From: Streptomyces sp. DH37
Lineage (GTDB): Bacteria > Actinomycetota > Actinomycetes > Streptomycetales > Streptomycetaceae
Direction: 5' to 3'
DNA: 64,000 bases
Assembly (NCBI RefSeq): GCF_029813835.1
Contig: NZ_JARVKV010000019.1
Coordinates: forward strand, 26,316 to 90,315
Shown in pieces: positions 37,331 through 46,027 of the stretch; within the stretch, counting starts at the first letter, position 1, and each line of letters begins with the position of its first letter. Both the position numbers and the translations under genes were made by a program. The notes under the pieces were generated by a model. It did no database searches and was not told where the DNA came from. It worked only from the letters and a program-made list of their open reading frames with translations.

Positions 37331-38215
37331 TCAGCGCGCCCTGCCGATCGCGGGGGCCGTACGGGCGGCGCCGGCCGGGAGGGCCCCGCGGTCCTCGTGC
37401 GGCGGTACGGGAGCGGAGCAGAACGCGCAGCGGTCGCCGATCAGTTCCAGCCCGCACCAGTGGCACTCCTCGCGCCGCACCGAGCTGACGAGCTGGTACA
37501 GGATGGAGATGTCCGGGATGGCCGCGGCGAACTCGACCAGCCGGCCCGTCCCCCACCAGCGCGGCGACTCCGCCGGCAGGGGCGCCTCCCGCACGTCCCG
37601 CACCCGCCAGTGCGGCGCGAGGGTGCCGGTCACCCAGTCGGGGGCGAGCTGGCCGGGGGCGAAGGTGAGCTGCGTGCCGAACTCCGGCCCGGTGAGCGTC
37701 TCCTCGCCGCCGGTCCTGACCAGCTGGGGCGTGGGGCCGGCGAGCACGGCGAACTGCGAGCCGGGCATCCACGACCTGGCGTGCGCGGTGAGGCTGACCG
37801 GCACGCGGTCGAGCCGGGCGACGGAGTTCAGCAGGGCGCCCGCGTAGACGTAGTGCGTCAGCAGGCGGACGGCCGCGCCCAGGACGCCGGGGCTGAAGTC
37901 GCAGACGGACAACTGGCGGAGCTGGCGGGCCAGTACGGCCGTCCCCAGCGGGGGCAGGTCGACGCCGAGCAGGGCGATGCGGTCGCTCTCCAGGACGGAG
38001 CGGACGGTGTGCAGCCGCCGGACGAAGGCGGCGGGGACGGACGAGGGGTAGAGGGCGACGACGTAGCCGTGCTGCTCGAGGAGGAGGTGCGTCTCGCGGA
38101 CCGCCTCGTCCAGGGGCTGCCGGTCGGGCGGTGTCAGCACGTGCGCCGTCGGCGTGTGCGCGTCGGGCGGAGGCAGCACCAGGTCGGCGCTGGTGACGGC
38201 TATCGCGGTGGGCAC
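37331..38215 (-). CDS. Tad-locus protein with C-terminal zinc ribbon, unknown function
   Basis: A 294-residue soluble protein. The first 240 residues have no recognisable motif (LVLPPPDAHTPTAHVLTPPD, then alternating helix-rich regions). Near the C-terminus two CxxC knuckles form a zinc ribbon: CHWCGLELIGDRCAFC. It is the first gene of the minus-strand Tad cluster, 102 nt ahead of cpaB. From position it could regulate or prime the machine. GTG start at 38215. Family not recognised. Confidence 0.7.
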   Translation of the reverse strand: MPTAIAVTSADLVLPPPDAHTPTAHVLTPPDRQPLDEAVRETHLLLEQHGYVVALYPSSVPAAFVRRLHTVRSVLESDRIALLGVDLPPLGTAVLARQLRQLSVCDFSPGVLGAAVRLLTHYVYAGALLNSVARLDRVPVSLTAHARSWMPGSQFAVLAGPTPQLVRTGGEETLTGPEFGTQLTFAPGQLAPDWVTGTLAPHWRVRDVREAPLPAESPRWWGTGRLVEFAAAIPDISILYQLVSSVRREECHWCGLELIGDRCAFCSAPVPPHEDRGALPAGAARTAPAIGRAR

Positions 38216-38678
38216 GTGGGGGTTCCCCTGTCCAAGAACTGTTCTGCGGTACTGCTCTGCCCTGTGGGGTCCTGTGGTTCTGCCGACTCAGCAGCTTATC
38301 CGTGCCTTAAGCGGCAGAGAACACTTACCGGAAGGCGTTGGTTACAGAATCGGCGGCAACACCCGCACGAACAGGGACGATTGACGACAGAACACCGGAC
38401 GTTTTGATCGTTTCGCAACCTTTGGCCGAGGCGGCGGTGAGCGGCTTTCCACCGGCCTCCGGCGCGGCCGATAACCGGACCGCCCTGTTCCGCAAGGAAG
38501 TCGGGAGATGAAATCAAACGGGCGGCGGGACGCCGTCCGCGAAGGGCCGGCCGAATTCGGAAAGGGACGGGATTCCGGCGCGCCCCTCCGGACCCGCCCG
38601 CCGTCCGGACCGCCCGCGCCGGGCGCCCCGCGGATCCGTCACGGCGTCACGGAAACCTCCGCACCCCTTGACATCCCC
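38216..38678. other. Large intergenic region between Tad locus and chitinase
   Basis: No gene found in about 460 bp. The Tad promoter should lie here on the minus strand. Near 38240-38285 the words TTCTGC and CTCTGCC recur three times (TTCTGCGG, CTCTGCCC, TTCTGCCG), and 38330-38425 is relatively AT-rich with TTGATCGTTTCGC. A short frame at 38508-38762 has no RBS and poor codon bias. Confidence 0.45.
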
Positions 38679-38696
38679 ATTGGTCTGAACCATTCT
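38668..38696 (+). promoter_or_regulatory. Chitinase promoter with DasR-like (dre) box
   Basis: A -35 TTGACA (38668-38673) is followed by ATTGGTCTGAACCATT (38679-38694), which matches the DasR consensus ACTGGTCTAGACCAGT at 12 of 16 positions. CATTCT, a weak -10, overlaps its end. Placement in the spacer is as expected for a DasR operator that releases on glucosamine 6-phosphate. Consensus is from memory. Confidence 0.75.
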
Positions 38697-38761
38697 TCCG
38701 GCTCAGCACGGTGGCCACCGTCTCCCCACGCGCGCTCACCCCCCAACGCACGGAGGCAGTA

Positions 38762-40522
38762 GTGGAACGCAGGACGCGAGAAGACAGCAGAGGCGGGAGA
38801 GACGCGGCACCCGGCACGCGCCGCGGCACCGGCCGCCGCGGCCGGTTCGTCGCGGCGCTCGGCGCGGCCGCCGTCGCGGCCGGCGCGGTGGCGTTCGGCG
38901 GTCTGACCGGCACCGCCGGGGCCGCGGAGCCGAACCTGGTGAGGAACGCCGGGTTCGAGTCCGGGCTGGGCGGCTGGACCTGCTCGGCGGGCAGCGGCAC
39001 GGTCGTCTCCTCCCCGGTGCACGGCGGCGCCGCGGCACTGAAGGCGACCCCCGCCGGCAGCGACCACGCCAAGTGCTCCCAGACCGTGACCGTGAGACCG
39101 AACTCGGCCTACCAGCTCAGCGCCTGGGTACAGGGCTCCTACGTCTACCTCGGCGCGAGCGGGACCGGCACCACCGACGTCTCCACCTGGACCCCGGGCA
39201 CCTCGGGCTGGCAGCAGCTGCGGACCTCCTTCACCACCGGCCCCACCACCACCTCGGTCACCGTCCACACCCACGGCTGGTACGGCCAGAGCGCCTACCA
39301 CGTCGACGACGTCCTCCTCACCGGCCCCGGCGACCCGGGCGAACCCGACCCCGAGCCCGAGGCCCCGGCCGCACCCGGCGGACTCGCCGTCGCCGCCACC
39401 ACCGCCACCTCCGTCACCCTCAACTGGAACGCCGTGACGGGCGCCACCGGCTACCACGTCTACCGCAACGGGCAGAAGGCGCTGTCGGTCCAGGGCACCT
39501 CGGCCACCGTCACGGGACTGACGGCCTCCACCTCCTACGAGTTCCGCGTCAGCGCCGTCAACGGCGCCGGCGAGTCCGCGAAGTCCGCCCCCGTCACCGC
39601 CACCACCGGCCGCGACAGCGGCGGCAACCCCGGCACCGGCGTCCCGAAGCACGCCGTGACGGGCTACTGGCAGAACTTCGACAACGGCGCGCGGGTGCAG
39701 AAGCTGCGCGAGGTGCAGGACCAGTACGACATCATCGCCGTCTCCTTCGCCGACTCCACGGCCAACACGGGCGAGATCACCTTCAACCTCGACCCGGCCC
39801 TGGGCTACTCCTCCGTCCAGGAGTTCAAGAACGACATCGCCGCCAAGCAGGCCGCCGGCAAGAAGGTGATCATCTCGGTGGGCGGTGAGAAGGGCAACGT
39901 CATCGTCAACGACTCCGCCTCGGCCACGCGCTTCGCGGACAGCGCCCACCGCCTGATGCGGGAGTACGGGTTCGACGGCGTGGACATCGACCTCGAGCAC
40001 GGCATCAACTCCACCTACCTGACGCAGGCGCTGCGCTCGCTGTCGGCGAAGGCCGGGCCCTCCATGGTGCTCACGATGGCGCCGCAGACGATCGACATGC
40101 AGTCCACGTCCACGGAGTACTTCAAGCTGGCGCTGAACGTGAAGGACATCCTCACGGTCGTCAACATGCAGTACTACAACAGCGGTTCGATGCTGGGCTG
40201 CGACGGGAAGGTGTACTCGCAGGGCTCGGTGGACTTCCTCACCGCGCTCGCCTGCATCCAGCTCGAAGGCGGTCTGGACCCGTCCCAGGTGGGCCTGGGC
40301 ACCCCCGCCTCCACCCGCGGCGCGGGCTCCGGCTACGTCGACCCGTCCGTGGTGAACGCCGCGCTGGACTGCCTGGCCAGGGGGACGAACTGCGGCTCGT
40401 TCAAGCCCGCGCGGACCTACCCGGGCATCCGGGGCGCGATGACCTGGTCCACCAACTGGGACGCCGCCAACGGCAACCGGTGGTCGAACGCGGTCGGCCC
40501 GCACGTCCACGCGCTGCCGTAA
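38762..40522 (+). CDS. Secreted GH18 chitinase with CBM and fibronectin type III domain
   Basis: A 586-residue secreted chitinase. The N-terminus is a long Arg-rich signal with a hydrophobic core (FVAALGAAAVAAGAVAFG) and a likely cleavage after GAA-EP. A carbohydrate-binding module follows (about 58-190: NLVRNAGFESGLGGWTC...HVDDVLLTG), then an FnIII domain (about 205-285) and a GH18 catalytic domain with DGVDIDLEH, acid E412. Chitin hydrolysis to chitooligosaccharides. The start is GTG at 38762 with GGAGG five bases upstream. Architecture is that of Streptomyces ChiC/D-like enzymes. High confidence. Confidence 0.94.
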   Translation: MERRTREDSRGGRDAAPGTRRGTGRRGRFVAALGAAAVAAGAVAFGGLTGTAGAAEPNLVRNAGFESGLGGWTCSAGSGTVVSSPVHGGAAALKATPAGSDHAKCSQTVTVRPNSAYQLSAWVQGSYVYLGASGTGTTDVSTWTPGTSGWQQLRTSFTTGPTTTSVTVHTHGWYGQSAYHVDDVLLTGPGDPGEPDPEPEAPAAPGGLAVAATTATSVTLNWNAVTGATGYHVYRNGQKALSVQGTSATVTGLTASTSYEFRVSAVNGAGESAKSAPVTATTGRDSGGNPGTGVPKHAVTGYWQNFDNGARVQKLREVQDQYDIIAVSFADSTANTGEITFNLDPALGYSSVQEFKNDIAAKQAAGKKVIISVGGEKGNVIVNDSASATRFADSAHRLMREYGFDGVDIDLEHGINSTYLTQALRSLSAKAGPSMVLTMAPQTIDMQSTSTEYFKLALNVKDILTVVNMQYYNSGSMLGCDGKVYSQGSVDFLTALACIQLEGGLDPSQVGLGTPASTRGAGSGYVDPSVVNAALDCLARGTNCGSFKPARTYPGIRGAMTWSTNWDAANGNRWSNAVGPHVHALP

Positions 40523-40550
40523 CCGCGACGGCGGCACCGCCGCGGTGACG

Positions 40551-40584
40551 AGGGCCCGGTCCGCCGTGTGGCGGGCCGGGCCCT
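40551..40584. terminator. Terminator between chitinase and Nramp-like gene
   Basis: A 15-bp stem (40551-40565 with 40570-40584) containing one G-U pair and a GTGT loop, between convergent stops. Confidence 0.75.
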
Positions 40585-40620
40585 CCGGCGTGCCGTGCGG
40601 CGGACCGGCTCCCGCACCCG

Positions 40621-41976
40621 CTACCAGGGCAGCTCGCGCAGCTCGTTGACGCACAGCGCCACGAAGATCAGCCCCGCCACCGCCAGCGAGGTGTTGCTGA
40701 GCGGGCCGTTGCGCCACTGGCGCGGAGTGCGGTCGGTGTTGAGCAGCCACAGCAGGGTCCCGGCGAGGAAGGGCATGAAGAAGGCGCCCAGCACGCCGTA
40801 GGCGATGACCAGCCCGAAGGGCTTGTCCAGCCACAGCAGGCCCATCGGCGGGAACGTCAGCCACAGCAGGTACCCGCGGAACGGCCAGGACCGCTCGCGC
40901 TGCCCGCGCGCGACCTCCAGGACGGGGGGCTCGCCGCCGGTGCCCTGCGCCCGCGCCGCGCGCGTACGCTCCACGAAGTCGGCGAACAGCAGGCTGACGC
41001 CGTGCCAGACGCCCACGATCGAGGAGAAGGAGGCGGCGAAGAAGCCCACCAGGAAGAGCTTGGCGGTGACGGCGCCGAAGCGGTCCTCCAGGATCCCGCT
41101 CAGGTCCAGCAGCCCCTGGTCGCCGGAGCCGATGGCGGTGCCGGCGGCGTGCAGCAGCTCGGCGCCGACGATCAGCATCGCCACGACGAAGACGCCGGTG
41201 GTGAGGTAGGCGACCCGGTTGTCCAGCCGCATCATCCGCATCCAGCCGCTGTCGGTCCAGCCCTTGGCGTTGACCCAGTAGCCGTACGCGGCCATGGTGA
41301 TCGTCCCGCCGACGCCGCCGACCAGGCCGAGCGTGTAGAACAGCGACCCCGACGGCAGCACGGGCAGCAGCCCGGCGACGGTGTCGCCGAGGTTCGGCGT
41401 GACGCGGACCGCCACGTAGACGACGACCGCGAACATCAGGCCGACGAAGGCCATCATGATCTTCTCGACGATCGCGTAGCGGTTGAACCAGACGAACGCC
41501 AGACCGGCCAGCCCGCACAGGATGGCCCACGTCCTGAGCCCGAGGGTGCCGGGGAAGAGCGCGACCAGCGGCAGCGCGCTGGAGGACATGGCGGCGGCGC
41601 CGTAGACGAAGCCCCACACCGTGACGTAGACCGCGAAGTAGACGGTGGTCCACGCGCCCAGGCTGCGCCAGCCGTCGAAGATGGTCCGGCCGGTGGACAG
41701 GTGCCAGCGCCCGGTCGCCTCGGCCAGCGCGATCTTCACCAGGCAGCCGACGACGGCCGCCCACAGCAGGGTGTAGCCGAACCTGCTCCCGGCGATGAGG
41801 GTGGCCACCAGGTCTCCGGCGCCGACGCCGGTGGCCGCCACCACGATGCCGGGGCCGACCAGCCGCCAGCTCGCCTTCCGTTCGGGCGGGGCCGCCGCGG
41901 CGGCGTCCGCCCCGGCCTCCCGTCCCTCCGTCCTGCCCGTCCCGCCCGTCCCGTCCGTCTCGCCCGTACTGGTCAT
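40621..41976 (-). CDS. Nramp-like transporter lacking canonical metal motifs
   Basis: A 451-residue membrane protein with about 11 helices and the Nramp fold. Helix 1 begins VGPGIVVAATGVGAGDLVATLIAG, where classical Nramp has DPGN; the helix-6 MPH motif is replaced by a TMAAYGYW stretch. The ATG at 41976 gives a Gly/Thr-rich N-terminus (TSTGETDGTGGTG). It is downstream of RidA in a minus-strand group with the IclR gene and sugar kinase, so a substrate from D-amino-acid or sugar catabolism is possible. Fold call is good; substrate open. Confidence 0.8.
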   Translation of the reverse strand: MTSTGETDGTGGTGRTEGREAGADAAAAAPPERKASWRLVGPGIVVAATGVGAGDLVATLIAGSRFGYTLLWAAVVGCLVKIALAEATGRWHLSTGRTIFDGWRSLGAWTTVYFAVYVTVWGFVYGAAAMSSSALPLVALFPGTLGLRTWAILCGLAGLAFVWFNRYAIVEKIMMAFVGLMFAVVVYVAVRVTPNLGDTVAGLLPVLPSGSLFYTLGLVGGVGGTITMAAYGYWVNAKGWTDSGWMRMMRLDNRVAYLTTGVFVVAMLIVGAELLHAAGTAIGSGDQGLLDLSGILEDRFGAVTAKLFLVGFFAASFSSIVGVWHGVSLLFADFVERTRAARAQGTGGEPPVLEVARGQRERSWPFRGYLLWLTFPPMGLLWLDKPFGLVIAYGVLGAFFMPFLAGTLLWLLNTDRTPRQWRNGPLSNTSLAVAGLIFVALCVNELRELPW

Positions 41977-42123
41977 GTGCGACCTCCGCTCTCGTCCCCG
42001 GTGACCGGCGTGGCGCATACAACAGCGCGCCGCCGGCCGGCACAAGGGGGCGCACCGGTGTGCCCCTCGCGCGGGCCCGCGGCGCACCGGTGGGAGGTCG
42101 GCGGACGCCGGTCCGGGGGAACG

Positions 42124-42594
42124 TCAGTCCAGGACGGCCAGGGCGTCGATCTCGACCAGCAGCCCGGCGGGCAGGCCGACGTAGACGGTCGTCCGCGCCG
42201 CCGGGGGCCCCGTCAGGCCCGCCGTGCCGGTGAGGTACTCGTCGTAGATCTCGTTGAACTCGGCGAAGTGGCCGGTGTCGGTGAGGTAGACGCGGACCAT
42301 CACCACGTCCTCCCAGCTCGCGCCGCCCTCCGTCAGGACCGCCTCGACGTTGGCGAGGGTCTGGAGGGTCTGCTCGCGCAGGGTCGGCCCCGCCGGGGCG
42401 GGCGGCTGCCCGGGGACGGCGGGCAGGAAGCCGACCTGTCCGGCCACCTGGAGGATGTTCCCCTTGCGCACCCCGTGCGAGAACCGCGCGGGCGGGGTGG
42501 TGTGGGTCGGCGGGGTGACGGCGGTCTTGGTGGCGGCCTTGACGGGGGGCTCGACGGCGGCCTTGACGGGGGGCTCGACGGGGGCGTCGCTCAT
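42124..42594 (-). CDS. RidA family enamine/imine deaminase
   Basis: A 156-residue RidA (YjgF/UK114) protein. After a 37-residue low-complexity leader built from repeats of EPPVKAA, the core shows VRKGNILQVAGQVGF, TLREQTLQTLANVEAVL, VMVRVYLTDTGHFAEFNEIYDEYL and PPAARTTVYVGLPAGLLVEIDA, with the catalytic arginine in the last stretch. RidA hydrolyses reactive enamine/imine products of PLP deaminases such as the one at 44631. The gene follows iclR in the same group. Confidence 0.9.
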   Translation of the reverse strand: MSDAPVEPPVKAAVEPPVKAATKTAVTPPTHTTPPARFSHGVRKGNILQVAGQVGFLPAVPGQPPAPAGPTLREQTLQTLANVEAVLTEGGASWEDVVMVRVYLTDTGHFAEFNEIYDEYLTGTAGLTGPPAARTTVYVGLPAGLLVEIDALAVLD

Positions 42595-42632
42595 GGTGGT
42601 CCTTCCGGGTGGGGCGGGGTCTCTGCGGGGGT

Positions 42633-43385
42633 TCAGGAGGCCGGCGGCCTTCCGGAGTACTCGGCGCTGACGGCGTCGGCCGTGCGGCGCACCAGCGGCA
42701 GCAGGCGCAGGAGTTCGTCGGCGCCGACGACGACGGCGGGCGCGGAGACCGACAGCGCGGCGACGACCCGGCCGTCCGCGCCGCGCACGGGGGCGGCGAC
42801 GCAGTTGATCGTCTCCTCGTGGCCGCCGAGGTCGGTGGCCCAGCCCCGCTCCCGCACCCGGGCCAGCTCCTCCAGGAAGGCGGCCGGGCCGGGGGTCGAA
42901 CGGGGCGTGTGGCGCGGGTAGTCCAGGCGCTCGGCGAGCGCGCGCCGCTCCGCCTCGGGCAGGTCGGCGAGGATGACCTTGGCGACCGCGGCGACGGTGA
43001 TCGCCACCGGCCTGCCGATGCGCGAGTACATCCGCACCGGGTAGCGGCTCTCGACCTTGTCGATGTACAGGACCTCGTCCTCCTGCCGTACGGCCAGGTG
43101 GACGGTGTGCCCGCACGCCGCGCCCAGCTCGGCCAGGTACGGGTGGGCGACCGCGCGCACGTCGATGTTCTCCACGGCCTCCTGGGCGAGCGCGATCAGC
43201 CGCGCCCCCAGACGGTAGCGCTGGTCGCCCTGGCGGTGGACCATGCCGTGCTCGTGCAGGGTGCGCAGCAGCCGCAGGGCGGTGGACTTGTGCACGTCCA
43301 GGTGCTTGGCGACCTGTTCGAGGTTGGCCGGCCCCCGCGCGAGCAGCGGCAGGATGCTCAGCGCCCGGTCGACGGTCTGGCTCAT
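42633..43385 (-). CDS. IclR-family transcriptional regulator
   Basis: A 250-residue regulator. HTH at about 1-65 (VDRALSILPLLARGPANLEQVAKHLDVHKSTALRLLRTLHEHGMV in parts) and an IclR effector domain (HPYLAELGAACGHTVHLAVRQEDEVLYIDKVES...VAAPVRGADGRVVAALSVSAP). It begins 3 nt after the kinase stop and likely controls the divergent promoter at 44463-44630. The effector could be a D-amino acid or ketodeoxy sugar acid. Confidence 0.92.
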   Translation of the reverse strand: MSQTVDRALSILPLLARGPANLEQVAKHLDVHKSTALRLLRTLHEHGMVHRQGDQRYRLGARLIALAQEAVENIDVRAVAHPYLAELGAACGHTVHLAVRQEDEVLYIDKVESRYPVRMYSRIGRPVAITVAAVAKVILADLPEAERRALAERLDYPRHTPRSTPGPAAFLEELARVRERGWATDLGGHEETINCVAAPVRGADGRVVAALSVSAPAVVVGADELLRLLPLVRRTADAVSAEYSGRPPAS

Positions 43386-43388
43386 CTC

Positions 43389-44462
43389 TCACGCCTTCCC
43401 TGTGGTCCAGCCGGGGACGAGCCGCAGTCTGCCCCAGGCCCCGTCGTCGAGCGCGGCCAGCCGGTCGGCCAGCGGCCGGGCGGGCGGCTCGGCGAGGTCG
43501 CCGGGGGCGGTGAGCGCGGCGGCGGCCGCCAGGTGGCCGTGCCGCAGCCGGGCGCGCGGGGGCAGCCCCCGCAGGGTGGCCGAGAGGAAGCCGGCGGCGA
43601 AGGCGTCCCCGGCGCCTACGGGGTCGGCGACCTCCACCGACGGGGCGGGCACTTGGCAGTCCCCCTCGGCGGTGTGGGCCGTCGCGCCCCGGCCGCCGTC
43701 CTTGACCACGAGCACGGACGGCTCGGGCAGCAGCTCCCGTAGGGCGGCGGGGTCCGGCGCGCCCCAGGCCGCCCGCGCCTCGTCCGCTCCGACGAAGACC
43801 AGGTCGCAGCGGCGGGCGAGGTCGAGCAGGACGGCCGGGTCCTGCCGCCTCCACAGGCCCACCCGGTAGTTGACGTCGAAGGACAGCAGCGGGCGTCCGG
43901 GCCGGGGGCCGGTCAGCTCGTGGACCAGGGCGCGGCAGCCGGCGGAGAGGGCCGGGGTGATGCCGCTGAGGTGGAGGATCCGGCCGGAGTCGGCGGCGGC
44001 GCGGTCGACGGTGTCCGGGGACATGGCGGAAGCGGCCGATCCGGCGCGGTGGTAGAGCACCTCGGCCAGGTCCCGGTCGGCGGGGCGCTCGCTGGTGGTG
44101 GAGCGCTCGCCGCCGGTGCGGAAGTAGACGCCGGTGGGGCGGTCGGGGTCGCGCTGCACGGCGGAGACGTCCACGCCGCGGGCGGCGATCTCGGCCAGGA
44201 CGTGGTCCCCGAAGCCGTCCGTCCCCACGCGCCCGATCCAGCGGACGCGGTGCCCGGCGCGGGCGAGCAGGCAGGCGGTGTTGGACTCGGCGCCGCCGAC
44301 GCCGCGCACGAAGACCGGGGAGTCGGCGAGTCGTCCGGGCCCGGCGGGCCGGAAGGCGGCCATGGTCTCCCCCAGGCAGACCACGTCGAAAGGCGTGTCG
44401 GCAGGCGTGTCGGTGGGGGTTTCGGTGGGGGTGTCCGCGCGAGGGGCGGGGGACATCGTCAC
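43389..44462 (-). CDS. PfkB-family sugar kinase (2-keto-3-deoxygluconate kinase-like)
   Basis: A 357-residue ribokinase-type enzyme. N-terminal substrate motif VRGVGGAESNTACLLARAGH and GRVGTDGFGDHVL, and C-terminal ATP/anion-hole signature DPVGAGDAFAAGFLSATL with catalytic Asp. SFDVNYRVGLW matches KDG-kinase relatives. GTG start at 44462 (an ATG two codons later is possible). First gene of the minus-strand side of the divergent cluster. Which sugar acid it uses is not decided by the sequence. Confidence 0.85.
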   Translation of the reverse strand: MTMSPAPRADTPTETPTDTPADTPFDVVCLGETMAAFRPAGPGRLADSPVFVRGVGGAESNTACLLARAGHRVRWIGRVGTDGFGDHVLAEIAARGVDVSAVQRDPDRPTGVYFRTGGERSTTSERPADRDLAEVLYHRAGSAASAMSPDTVDRAAADSGRILHLSGITPALSAGCRALVHELTGPRPGRPLLSFDVNYRVGLWRRQDPAVLLDLARRCDLVFVGADEARAAWGAPDPAALRELLPEPSVLVVKDGGRGATAHTAEGDCQVPAPSVEVADPVGAGDAFAAGFLSATLRGLPPRARLRHGHLAAAAALTAPGDLAEPPARPLADRLAALDDGAWGRLRLVPGWTTGKA

Positions 44463-44563
44463 GGCCGGCCTCCGCTCCTCGTTTCCCGGGCGGCTCCCGG
44501 GCCGCCGTCCCGGTTCTCCGTTGACCGGGCGCTGGCCGGGATGCTAGACAGCTTCGAGCACCA

Positions 44564-44592
44564 TGCGCAATGAGTGTTGCACATATCGCAAC
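44564..44592. promoter_or_regulatory. Candidate IclR operator in the divergent promoter
   Basis: Inverted repeat GTTGC-ACATATC-GCAAC (44576-44580 with 44588-44592), preceded by a related half-site TGCGCAA (44564-44570). It lies between the start codons at 44462 and 44631. Three repeated GGAGTTC words (44602, 44614, 44621) follow; the last supplies the RBS GGAG. Confidence 0.55.
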
Positions 44593-44630
44593 GACCATTC
44601 CGGAGTTCGCCCCGGAGTTCGGAGTTCACC

Positions 44631-45950
44631 ATGGCCGCCGAGCACCCCGAGCACCCCGAGCGCCCGGCCGCGGGCACGGATCCCGTCGGCCGCCTCGCCG
44701 ACGAGGTCGTCGACCACCGCTTCAAGGGGCTGCCCCCGGACGCGGCCGGCCTGACCGTGGGCGCGCTCGCCGCCGAGCGGCGCTCGGTGTTCACCGGCGG
44801 CTTCACCACCCCGGTGCTGACCCTCTCCGCCGGGGCCCTGGAACACAACCTGCGGCAGCTGGGCGAGTTCTCCGCCCGCCACGGCCTCGCCTTCGCCCCG
44901 CACGGCAAGACCTCGATGTCCCCGCAGCTCTTCCGGCGGCAGCTCGACCACGGCGCCTGGGGCATCACGGCGGCGGTGCCCTCGCAGGCACGCGTCTACC
45001 GGGCCTTCGGGGTGCGCCGGATCTTCCTGGCCAACGAGGTGGTGGACGCCGCCGCGCTGCGCTGGACGGCCGGCGAGCTGGCGGCCGACCCGGAGGCGGT
45101 GATCGTCTGCTACGCGGACTCGGTGCGCGGCGTGGAGCTGATGGACGCCGCGCTGGCTGCGGCGGGCGCCCCGCGCCCGCTCGACGTCGTCGTCGAACTC
45201 GGCGCCCCGGGCGGCCGTACCGGCGTGCGCACCGCCGGGGAGGCGGCGCGGGTCGCGGAGGCCGTGGCGGGTGCGGGGACGCTGCGGCTGGTCGGCGTCG
45301 CCGGGTACGAGGGCGAGGTGCCCGACGCCGACGCCGGACGCGTACGGGCCTGGCTGGAGGACCTGGTCGCGCTGGCCGCCGACCTGGACGCGGCGGGCCG
45401 CTTCTCCGGTCTGGGGCCGGACGAGGAGATCGTGGTGAGCGCGGGCGGCAGCGCCTGGTTCGACGTGGTGGCCGAGGTGTTCGGGCGCGTGCCGGAGCTC
45501 TCCCGCCCGGTGCTGAGGCTGCTGCGCTCGGGCGCGTACGTCTCGCACGACGACGGCCACTACCGCCGCGCGACCCCGTTCAACCGCGTCCCCGGCCAGG
45601 GTTCGCTGCGGCCGGCGCTCCGGCTCTGGGCGCAGGTGGTCTCCCGGCCCGAGCCGCGTCTGGCGTTCCTCAACGCGGGCAAGCGCGACGCCTCCTACGA
45701 CCTGGGCCTGCCCGAGCCGGTGGCCCTCCGCTCCCCCGGCGGCGGCGAGCGCGCCGCGGACGGCCTGGAGGTGGTGAAGCTGGCCGACCAGCACGCGTTC
45801 GTCCGCCTCGCGCCGGGCGCGGAGCTGGAGGTGGGCGACTGGGTGGCGCTCGGCCTGTCGCACCCGTGCACGGTCTTCGACCGGTGGCAGCTCATCCCGG
45901 TCACCGAGGACGACGGCACCGTCACCGACCTCGTCCGCACCTTCTTCTGA
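44631..45950 (+). CDS. PLP-dependent amino acid deaminase (D-serine deaminase/DSD1-like)
   Basis: A 439-residue fold-type III PLP enzyme (alanine-racemase N-terminal barrel). The PLP lysine is K93 in FAPHGKTSMSP, and the beta-barrel C-terminus has SHPCTVFDRWQLIPV, where histidine and cysteine bind zinc in DSD1-type D-serine dehydratases. The family deaminates or cleaves D-amino acids such as D-serine or D-threonine. GGAG lies six bases before the ATG. With the deacylase downstream and RidA across the promoter, a D-amino-acid pathway is coherent. Substrate inferred. Confidence 0.85.
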   Translation: MAAEHPEHPERPAAGTDPVGRLADEVVDHRFKGLPPDAAGLTVGALAAERRSVFTGGFTTPVLTLSAGALEHNLRQLGEFSARHGLAFAPHGKTSMSPQLFRRQLDHGAWGITAAVPSQARVYRAFGVRRIFLANEVVDAAALRWTAGELAADPEAVIVCYADSVRGVELMDAALAAAGAPRPLDVVVELGAPGGRTGVRTAGEAARVAEAVAGAGTLRLVGVAGYEGEVPDADAGRVRAWLEDLVALAADLDAAGRFSGLGPDEEIVVSAGGSAWFDVVAEVFGRVPELSRPVLRLLRSGAYVSHDDGHYRRATPFNRVPGQGSLRPALRLWAQVVSRPEPRLAFLNAGKRDASYDLGLPEPVALRSPGGGERAADGLEVVKLADQHAFVRLAPGAELEVGDWVALGLSHPCTVFDRWQLIPVTEDDGTVTDLVRTFF

Positions 45951-46027
45951 CCCCTCGCCCCTCCGAACCCGAATCCGACACCGAGACCGAATCCGACACC
46001 CACACCGACACCGAACCGGAGCCCGCC

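Noticed and set aside
38508..38762. Short frame before the chitinase
   Set aside because: No RBS, poor third-position bias, and it overlaps the promoter with the DasR box.
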